Below are positions 1 through 4,972 of a stretch of 5,942 nt of DNA, in pieces. The notes beneath the pieces were generated by a model, which searched no databases, was not told where the DNA came from, and saw only the letters and a list, made by a program, of their open reading frames with translations. The translations under genes were made by a program, and so were the position numbers. Origin of the DNA: Planctomycetaceae bacterium (GTDB taxonomy: Bacteria; Planctomycetota; Planctomycetia; Pirellulales; UBA1268); assembly GCA_003509235.1 (NCBI GenBank), contig DONH01000035.1, forward strand, positions 1 to 5,942. The letters run 5' to 3'. Numbering within the stretch: position 1 is the stretch's first letter; each line of letters starts with the position of its first letter.

Positions 1-1049
1 GCAATACTGGCAAGGTAGGCCTGAATAAAGTGCCGCAGGGCTTCGTCACGCGAGTCATAGGATTCCACAAGCTTGCGAAAGAGCTTGCTTCCCATATCTT
101 CGGTTCGCTCAGAGTTGGGTTCTTTCCCTTCAGGTAGCCCTCGAATTGTTTGCGCGAAGGTGTCGTCAATGTCACCATCAAGAATCGCAGGCAACGAGAT
201 TTCATCCACTGGGAACATGTCAAAAAATCGCTGCGGAACAATAAGTGGTGTATGAGGCCGGATAAAACCAATGCCCATGAAAAACGGCTTGCGGTTTTTT
301 GCCTTAGTTGCAGCGAGTGCCTGAAGTTGTTCAACGGCCCAGTTCCCATTTTTTTCATCCGGCGTCGGATCATTTTCACCTGAAGGATGGATCGTCAGTT
401 TGTCTACCGATTGCCATCCACCGGTTCGCCACATAAGCGGCTTGCCGTCCGGTGTCGTTCTCCCTTCAAGACTTACAAGTGGTCCGAAAGATCCATCAAC
501 CGGTCCGATCTCGTTATAGGGAGCTGGCGTGTCAGGGTGTGGTTGATTGTCTTTCCCGTCATAAGCGAAAGGTCCATAGTCCGCACGGTTACCGAAATTC
601 TTCCATTCTCCACGAACCATGTGGTGCAGAAGCTTCCCGGTTCCCACGGTGTAGTATTTGTTTTCACGGAAATAATCCATGAGTGTTCGGGAGTTTTTCA
701 GGACTTCATATGTGTCCCATTTCGTGAATCCGTAGCAGCCTGAGTTATGTGGGTAGATACCAGAGAACAGGCATGCCCGAGAAGGCCCACAGATCGGAAT
801 GTTGCAATGTGCCTGCGTAAATCGAACGCCTGAATCAGCAAGCCTCACCATATTCGGCGTTACTGTTTGGGGGTGTCCCTTAAACCCTTCAATGTAGTCG
901 TTCAGGTCATCGCAAATAATGAAGACAACATTTGGGCGGTCTGTTGTGTCATTTGGTTTTGCTGCAGCCATACAGATGGTACCCATCGCTATTACGATGG
1001 TGCCACAGGCAAATAAAAAACACGAGTGCATTACTACAAAGTGACGCAT
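1..1049 (-). CDS. Exported type I sulfatase, iduronate-2-sulfatase-like (3' end beyond window)
   Basis: The frame is open from ATG at 1049 to the left edge, giving 349 residues of a family usually near 480-500, so the C-terminus is missing. Residues 1 to about 30 form a signal peptide ending AAA-K, so the enzyme should be exported. The N-terminal metal-binding acidic pair is D47-D48 in NVVFIICDDLN. The active-site signature is C87-G-P-S-R91, where Cys87 would be converted to formylglycine; the usual Leu after it is Phe95. K139 and H142 in GKLLH, and H266 in FIRPHTP, fit the iduronate-2-sulfatase branch. The family hydrolyses sulfate esters; the substrate cannot be read here but sulfated glycans are likely. 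GGAAG lies 5 bases before the ATG, supporting this start. It begins 18 bases after the FecR-LamG stop, so the genes are very probably co-transcribed. Confidence 0.93.
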   Translation of the reverse strand, partial: MRHFVVMHSCFLFACGTIVIAMGTICMAAAKPNDTTDRPNVVFIICDDLNDYIEGFKGHPQTVTPNMVRLADSGVRFTQAHCNIPICGPSRACLFSGIYPHNSGCYGFTKWDTYEVLKNSRTLMDYFRENKYYTVGTGKLLHHMVRGEWKNFGNRADYGPFAYDGKDNQPHPDTPAPYNEIGPVDGSFGPLVSLEGRTTPDGKPLMWRTGGWQSVDKLTIHPSGENDPTPDEKNGNWAVEQLQALAATKAKNRKPFFMGIGFIRPHTPLIVPQRFFDMFPVDEISLPAILDGDIDDTFAQTIRGLPEGKEPNSERTEDMGSKLFRKLVESYDSRDEALRHFIQAYLASI

Positions 1050-1054
1050 AAGAT

Positions 1055-1059
1055 CTTCC
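1055..1059 (-). promoter_or_regulatory. Shine-Dalgarno site of the sulfatase
   Basis: GGAAG read on the minus strand lies 5 bases upstream of ATG 1049, inside the 18-base gap after the FecR-LamG stop. It supports that ATG over the next in-frame ATG at codon 7. Confidence 0.6.
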
Positions 1060-1067
1060 AGTTATTG

Positions 1068-2825
1068 TTAGTGAGCATGTCCGACTACGTAGATGTCGTG
1101 AATTTCATCTGATGACAAGGCAGCATTCAAGATAATCATTTCGTCAATAACGCCGTCAAGGTTACGGACAGCAAAATCGGGTGTTTTTCGGAAAGGCTGC
1201 CCCCAGTTGCCAATTTCTGCAGCACCAATTTGAAGAGTATCAATGGCAAACTCATCTTTGATTTCCTCACGACAGGCAACTGTGCCGTTTACATAGTGTG
1301 TCACTGACCGTGATGCGGGGTCGTAGACGGCTGCGAGGTGAACCCACTGGGCCGACATAGAAGGTTTCCAAACGGACTCAGAGAAGTAGACGTGATGAAG
1401 CCCTTTGTCTTGGATAGGTGGTGAGCTTGGGCCGGTTGAATAAAAGAGTTTCTGCGAATCATCAACCATCACGGAAAACATGAGTTTTCCATCGTGTCGA
1501 ATTTGCCAGTGAGGTTCACCGTTTTCGTATCCGTCAGACAGGAAGAGTGCGTTGTATTCGTGTTTCAAACTATTTATTTTGGCCCAGCAAGAAAATGTAT
1601 AGGCAGAAAACGTACCATCAATTTTTGTCCTAATGCGGCTCCCTGGACGACTCATGAGAACTCCAACGGACTCCTTCTCAAACCGTCCTGGTACAGTCTC
1701 GACCGGACCAAGAAGTTGTCCCGCGCTTGCATAGTTGGTCTGAGCAATATTTGGATAGCAACGGCCGTTAAAATCCTTTTCCGCTGGGAATAATGCAATG
1801 AGTCGAGGGTCAGCGGCGAGTTCCTTCATGAAGTGGCGATATGTAAAGTACTGTTTTTTTCGATCGTCTGTCGATTGTTGTTCGATTGCATCGAGTTGCG
1901 GAATACGGCTGAGAAGGTCAGAGTCAACCGATTCGCGATCAAGAGAAGTCTGCTCCCCGGCCTGCAACAGGTCGTCGTCGAACTGGTTGCCCCGCAGAAG
2001 AACTTCGCCGTCGATCACAGCAACCTGGGCCTTCCCTTCGCTCATGTCGAGCGCAAACCGTGTTCCAAGGTCAATGATGTCAGTGCCGGCAGCCTTGACA
2101 GTAAACCCTTGAGCCGCTGGGGGTACTGTCGCTTCAATGCGACCATTTTCTACTGAAACGGCCCAGTCAGAAATGACATCAAGTTGAGCCGGGCCCTCTA
2201 CGACAAGCGTGGCCCCGCAGAAAAAATCAATTACAGCGACTCCGCTTGCAAATGTCAAACTTCCAGGGGGCAGTAAGCTGCCGTCAGTTATTTTCGAATC
2301 AGTGTTTGGCCAAGAAACATTAATTGTCTTTCTTAGGACAGCATGCCCTGCAAGTGTTGATTCGACTCCTCCCCACGCTCGCGTTTTGGCAGACGTGTCT
2401 TTGGTAGTAGACACTGGTTCAGTGCGAGTCAGGTCTGCCAATCCAATACTTGCGTCGCCGCGATTTTTACCAATTAAGAAGCCAGTGAGACCAATGAGTA
2501 TGCAAACACTTAATGCAGTGACCCATTTTATCATGGGACCGATTTTATTTGGAAGCATAAAGGAGGAATGTGCCGCCTCTCTTGATGGGAAAGAGGCAGC
2601 CTCTGCTAGAGCACTGGCAGAATCACGTAGTATTTTGCTTGGGAAAAGTTCGCAGAGTGCTGTGTGTGTTTCATGAAGATCGTTGTAACGTTGTCGGGCT
2701 TTCGCTGAATTCTCCAGTAGTGAATTTAGTTTCTGTGCGTCGCTGCGGCTGAGAGACTGGTCAATCGAGAAGGAGATCAAACGATCAAGTTCAGCTGAAT
2801 CGATATTGTTGCGCATGATGTTCAC
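1068..2825 (-). CDS. FecR-domain transmembrane protein with C-terminal LamG-like jelly roll; probable anti-sigma regulator
   Basis: 585 residues. Residues 1-60 are a charged helical region (LDRLISFSIDQSLSRSDAQ) like the cytoplasmic part of planctomycete FecR proteins. Residues 97-118 form one membrane helix. Residues about 183-280 are a FecR domain, with SGVAVIDFFCGATLVVEGPA, then GTDIIDLGTRFALD and AQVAVIDGEVLL. Residues about 385-580 resemble a LamG/concanavalin A-like jelly roll (YTFSCWAKI, WVHLAAVYD, HYVNGT, LDGVIDEMIILNAALSSDEI). FecR proteins are membrane regulators of ECF sigma factors. The direct overlap with the sigma gene makes this the likely partner, with the FecR and LamG parts outside the cytoplasm. 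The jelly roll may bind a glycan, which is inference. The start is GTG 2825, overlapping the sigma stop as GTGA; ATG at codon 4 (2816) is an equal alternative. Neither has a strong Shine-Dalgarno site, which fits translational coupling. Confidence 0.92.
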   Translation of the reverse strand: MNIMRNNIDSAELDRLISFSIDQSLSRSDAQKLNSLLENSAKARQRYNDLHETHTALCELFPSKILRDSASALAEAASFPSREAAHSSFMLPNKIGPMIKWVTALSVCILIGLTGFLIGKNRGDASIGLADLTRTEPVSTTKDTSAKTRAWGGVESTLAGHAVLRKTINVSWPNTDSKITDGSLLPPGSLTFASGVAVIDFFCGATLVVEGPAQLDVISDWAVSVENGRIEATVPPAAQGFTVKAAGTDIIDLGTRFALDMSEGKAQVAVIDGEVLLRGNQFDDDLLQAGEQTSLDRESVDSDLLSRIPQLDAIEQQSTDDRKKQYFTYRHFMKELAADPRLIALFPAEKDFNGRCYPNIAQTNYASAGQLLGPVETVPGRFEKESVGVLMSRPGSRIRTKIDGTFSAYTFSCWAKINSLKHEYNALFLSDGYENGEPHWQIRHDGKLMFSVMVDDSQKLFYSTGPSSPPIQDKGLHHVYFSESVWKPSMSAQWVHLAAVYDPASRSVTHYVNGTVACREEIKDEFAIDTLQIGAAEIGNWGQPFRKTPDFAVRNLDGVIDEMIILNAALSSDEIHDIYVVGHAH

Positions 2826-3325
2826 TTTTGATCGTAATGAGTTGTGTTATTTTGGAGTTTTTGTTGGATACATTGTCCAAGTTTTTTTCGAATTCGTGAC
2901 AATCGCATACCAATCGCATCAATGCTCATGTTCATAGTGGAGGCGATGATGGCGAGTGGTAGGTCCTCTTTGTATCGCTGCTCAAGGAGTTTGCTTTCAT
3001 CGACATTTAGTTGCTTGACGCAGTCTTTGAGAACATCGACCCACGCATCATCAGCAACTTCAGGTTGTTCAGATTTTCTGTCTATCTGTTCATAGACCGT
3101 GTCAGAGAAAACTAACCGATTTCTTGAACGATTTTTTCTCCACGCCATGAGCTGGAATCGTGCGATTGTAAAGGTCCAGGCCTCGAAGCTCGTGCCTGGC
3201 CGATAATCAGCAGCCTTCTGACAGATGACAAGATTTGTTCGCTGGAGAACCTCAAGGGCCTGATCTCTATCAGCAAGTCGCTTCAAAATGAAGCCGTAGA
3301 GCCGAGGCTGCATAGCCTCAAGCAT
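2822..3325 (-). CDS. ECF-type RNA polymerase sigma factor, Rhodopirellula/Verrucomicrobium-like group
   Basis: 167 residues. Region 2 spans about 6-70: RLYGFILKRLADRDQALEVL, then FEAWTFTIARFQLMAWRKNR, the core-binding and -10 recognition part. A linker (71-95) follows. Region 4 is about 96-155, with a helix-turn-helix in LPLAIIASTMNMSIDAIGMRL and the basic SRIRKKL. The length is normal for an ECF factor. It should direct RNA polymerase to a small regulon, probably including its own operon. The TGA stop overlaps the GTG of the FecR-LamG gene. The start is uncertain. ATG 3325 has GAGG only two bases upstream, and the in-frame region before it stays open for 26 codons with plausible family sequence (SDFEA) but no ATG, GTG or TTG. 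A non-canonical upstream start is possible. Confidence 0.93.
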   Translation of the reverse strand: MLEAMQPRLYGFILKRLADRDQALEVLQRTNLVICQKAADYRPGTSFEAWTFTIARFQLMAWRKNRSRNRLVFSDTVYEQIDRKSEQPEVADDAWVDVLKDCVKQLNVDESKLLEQRYKEDLPLAIIASTMNMSIDAIGMRLSRIRKKLGQCIQQKLQNNTTHYDQK

Positions 3326-3400
3326 TGCCTCGAAATCGCTTTTTTCGGAGGATATGTTCGTGGCAATACCGGGGTTTTTAGGAAAGCTGCGAAAAGTGGC

Positions 3401-3437
3401 CCTTTATAAAGTAACCCTTTATATTGACCTTTATAAA
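3401..3437 (-). repeat. Three direct copies of a TATAAAGG box upstream of the sigma factor operon
   Basis: Read on the minus strand, TTTATAAAGG occurs at 3437-3428, AATATAAAGG at 3425-3416 and TTTATAAAGG at 3410-3401. The copies are 12 and 15 bases apart, between the 13-bp hairpin and the sigma gene. They could be an operator, iterated -10-like boxes or part of the operon promoter. I find no convincing -35 at standard spacing for any copy, so the role is open. Confidence 0.5.
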
Positions 3438-3440
3438 TAG

Positions 3441-3473
3441 CAACACGTGCATGGATCTAACATGCACGTGTTG
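3441..3473 (-). terminator. Perfect 13-bp hairpin after the 3499-3867 lipoprotein gene; terminator or operator
   Basis: The arms CAACACGTGCATG (3441-3453) and CATGCACGTGTTG (3461-3473) are exact inverse complements around a 7-base loop. It starts 26 bases past the lipoprotein stop, the usual place for an intrinsic terminator. On the minus strand it is followed by CTATTTATAAAGG rather than a clean T-run, so termination may be weak. The near-perfect symmetry, with CACGTG in each arm, also suits a protein-binding site ahead of the sigma operon. Confidence 0.5.
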
Positions 3474-3498
3474 AGTTTTAGACCAAGACCGTTGCACT

Positions 3499-3867
3499 TT
3501 ATTTTTGTGCTGGGAACGTGTCTTTGTATTTCTCTGGTAGCTGAATCAGTTTTGCCATCTCGCCTGTTATGCGTTTGATCTCTTCTTTGTCCTTTTTAGA
3601 TTGAGCAAGTTCATCATTCAGAGACAGTAGCTTTTCTTTGTCGGCGTCAGAGTCAGATAGAAAATCGACCAATTCTTTAATTTGCTCAGGGATGTCTGGT
3701 CGCAGTACTTGTTCATCCCACGCTTCTTGAAGGTCTGATAACACATCCAATCGCACTTGGATATTTTCTCCTGTTGGTGTTCCAATATTTCCACTGCAAC
3801 CAGAGATGCCAACAGCGAGAGCGACGAGAGCGGTGTTTGTCGTGTGAATACATAACTGAAGCTCCAT
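3499..3867 (-). CDS. Small predicted lipoprotein, paralog of the 4364-4759 lipoprotein
   Basis: 122 residues of a family I do not recognise. A hydrophobic segment (TALVALAVGISGC) ends in a lipobox with Cys24, pointing to lipidation and membrane anchoring. The mature part is charged and helical: IPEQIKELVDFLSDSDADKE, then residues 95-114 with RITGEMA and LPEKY. The last 50-60 residues match the lipoprotein at 4364-4759 closely, strong evidence that both are real. The N-terminus is odd. ATG 3867 gives MELQLCIHTT, with an acidic residue and no Lys or Arg, and no Shine-Dalgarno site precedes it. A well-spaced GGAG (3865-3862) sits before an out-of-frame ATG at 3853. A one-base indel or sequencing error near 3835-3850 is possible. 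The function is unknown. Confidence 0.8.
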   Translation of the reverse strand: MELQLCIHTTNTALVALAVGISGCSGNIGTPTGENIQVRLDVLSDLQEAWDEQVLRPDIPEQIKELVDFLSDSDADKEKLLSLNDELAQSKKDKEEIKRITGEMAKLIQLPEKYKDTFPAQK

Positions 3868-3982
3868 ATAGTTAGTAAAAGTAAATAAAGAAAAATCCTG
3901 CTAAGGCTTGGAAAATTCATCAATATGAGTAAAAAATACAAAAAATCTAAGCCCCCGTACAAAAACTGTACAGACAACTGGG

Positions 3983-4057
3983 CTATATCACAAGATTCGG
4001 TATCCTGGGTTTCCCCACTTTACGCGAAAAAACGGCATTTACCCGAAAAGAGGGCAT
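3983..4057 (-). other. 24-codon mini-ORF, probably not a conventional gene
   Basis: It runs from ATG 4057 to TAG 3983 and encodes a basic peptide beginning MPSFRVNAVFSRKVGK. No clear Shine-Dalgarno site lies before the ATG. Much of it is the translated tandem repeat, visible as FRVNAV followed by FSRKV. It could be part of a dispersed repeat, a leader peptide or chance. I list it because it is too short for normal gene calling. Confidence 0.2.
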
Positions 4058-4058
4058 T
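4016..4058 (+). repeat. Degenerate tandem direct repeat, period about 20 bases
   Basis: The unit CACTTTACGCGAAAAAACGG (from 4016) is followed at 4036 by CATTTACCCGAAAAGAGGG, and both run into GGCATT. About 20 of 24 aligned columns agree, with one single-base gap. It lies in the gene-free stretch. Two diverged copies suggest the remains of a longer array or one unit of a dispersed repeat. Confidence 0.55.
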
Positions 4059-4301
4059 GAAAGCCTCTTTATCACGATTTGTTATGAGGTAATTGACTTG
4101 TCCAAACTTAGTCACGGTGACAGTGCGGATCCTATTCGAGTCGGGCCGCTGGCGTTGAAATGATGAATTCTTGCACTTCAGATATGGCTTTGTCAGTTTT
4201 GACGACGATGAAGACCAAGGATTAAGCATTTTGTCCGTAAAGTTTTTTGCCGCGGAGGTACTGTAAAAAGGTCTTTTGAAATAATGTGTTCCTATGCAAT
4301 G

Positions 4302-4341
4302 AAAAATGGCCAGCCAGCTCCATTGAGCCTGACTGGCCATT
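4302..4341 (-). terminator. Intrinsic terminator of the 4364-4759 lipoprotein gene
   Basis: The arms AATGGCCAG (4305-4313) and CTGGCCATT (4333-4341) pair perfectly. A further inner stem, GCTC/GAGC or CAG/CTG, extends the hairpin. On the minus strand the stem runs directly into TTTTT (4306-4302). It begins about 22 bases after the stop codon, the expected place and direction. Confidence 0.88.
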
Positions 4342-4363
4342 ACTTAGTCAAATACGGATCAGA

Positions 4364-4759
4364 CTACTTCTTGTACTTTTTGGCAAACTTGCTCATGTAT
4401 TTTTCAGGTAATACAATCAGGCCAGCCATTTCTCCGGTGATCCTTTGGATTTCTTCTTTTTCTTTGGCCTTACGAAGTTCGTCCAAGAGTTTCTTGAGTT
4501 CGTCTTTGTTGGCGGAGCCAAGCATGCCATCGTCAAGGTACGTGCTAATTTCGTTGCAGTAAGTTTGGTTGACCTTGCCATCACTTTTGTCTTCCTCTCC
4601 ACCGCCACCAGCAAGATCATGCATTTCTTCAAGATAGGCCATTGAATCCAATGCACATTGCGTGTCCATGGACTGGTCGACTGCGCCGCTCATCTTACTT
4701 CCACAACCAGTAACACCAAGAAGTACAACTAATACAAGTATCGAAGTCCATGCTCTCAT
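4364..4759 (-). CDS. Small predicted lipoprotein, paralog of the 3499-3867 lipoprotein
   Basis: 131 residues of a family I do not recognise. A clean lipoprotein signal (MRAWTSILVLVVLLGVTGC) has an Arg near the start, a hydrophobic core and Cys19 as the lipidation site. Cys35 and Cys68 could form a disulfide outside the cytoplasm. A glycine-rich charged linker (GGGGEEDKSDGK) lies at 51-62. Residues about 69-121 align with the other lipoprotein, sharing RITGEMA and LPEKY; the tail is lysine-rich. GGGG lies about 7 bases before the ATG. A promoter with a perfect TTGACA box lies about 75 bases upstream and a strong terminator follows, so it can be transcribed alone. It is downstream of a DUF1559 gene, which may mean a shared cell-surface role, but that is inference. 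Confidence 0.88.
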   Translation of the reverse strand: MRAWTSILVLVVLLGVTGCGSKMSGAVDQSMDTQCALDSMAYLEEMHDLAGGGGEEDKSDGKVNQTYCNEISTYLDDGMLGSANKDELKKLLDELRKAKEKEEIQRITGEMAGLIVLPEKYMSKFAKKYKK

Positions 4760-4833
4760 CGAAGGCCCCTTTTTTAATTGAAGATTGAAACTTGAATATG
4801 TTTTTGATCGTTTGTTGGCATATAAATCTGATC

Positions 4834-4861
4834 ATTTAAATTTGGGGAATGTTTATGTCAA
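4834..4861 (-). promoter_or_regulatory. Housekeeping-type promoter of the 4364-4759 lipoprotein gene
   Basis: On the minus strand TTGACA (4861-4856) is a perfect -35 box. After a 16-base spacer comes TTAAAT (4839-4834), a 4/6 match to the -10 consensus. The flanks are A/T-rich. The start point would be near 4826, leaving a 5' leader of roughly 65 bases. Confidence 0.6.
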
Positions 4862-4908
4862 AAAAACGATTGATTCCCTGAATTATAAATTTCCTTACCA
4901 TTTATAAA

Positions 4909-4946
4909 CAAAATTTGCAGAGGGGTTTTTAGTGCCCCTCTGCAAA
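4909..4946 (-). terminator. Intrinsic terminator of the DUF1559 gene
   Basis: The 12-bp arms TTTGCAGAGGGG (4914-4925) and CCCCTCTGCAAA (4935-4946) are exact inverse complements with a 9-base loop. On the minus strand the stem leads into TTTTGT. It begins 26 bases after the DUF1559 stop. Confidence 0.88.
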
Positions 4947-4972
4947 AGTTGTGATTACGGTCCAAAAGAACA

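Larger units (their letters stand above)
3868..4301. other. 434-base stretch without a convincing gene
   Basis: It lies between the terminator of the upstream lipoprotein and the start of the downstream one. All frames are broken or lack recognisable protein features. The longest minus-strand frame (4020-4340) starts inside the terminator hairpin and is rich in Ser, Lys and Arg without any domain. The stretch holds a degenerate tandem repeat (4016-4058), a 24-codon mini-ORF (3983-4057), and small palindromes at 3957-3973 and 4111-4121. It must contain the promoter of the 3499-3867 gene unless there is readthrough; I could not pick a convincing one. Confidence 0.6.

Noticed and set aside
387..743. 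Plus-strand ORFs over the sulfatase region
   Set aside because: The minus strand encodes an intact sulfatase with all expected motifs, so these are antisense shadows.
2209..2676. 155-codon plus-strand ORF and others antisense to the FecR-LamG gene
   Set aside because: They are shadows of a gene with clear FecR, membrane and LamG features, and have no recognisable protein character.
3957..3973. Small inverted repeat GTACA/TGTAC with the palindrome CTGTACAG
   Set aside because: Too short to stand out from chance, and not placed at a gene start or end.
3618..3977. 119-codon minus-strand ORF with a hydrophobic N-terminus
   Set aside because: It overlaps the lipoprotein at 3499-3867 in another frame. 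The lipoprotein frame is backed by a paralog; this one has no such support.
4111..4121. Palindrome GTCACGGTGAC
   Set aside because: Only 5-bp arms, isolated within the gene-free stretch; no second copy in the window.
4020..4340. 106-codon minus-strand ORF between the two lipoproteins
   Set aside because: It starts within the terminator hairpin of the upstream gene, has no Shine-Dalgarno site, shows no domain or signal, and its end overlaps the tandem repeat.
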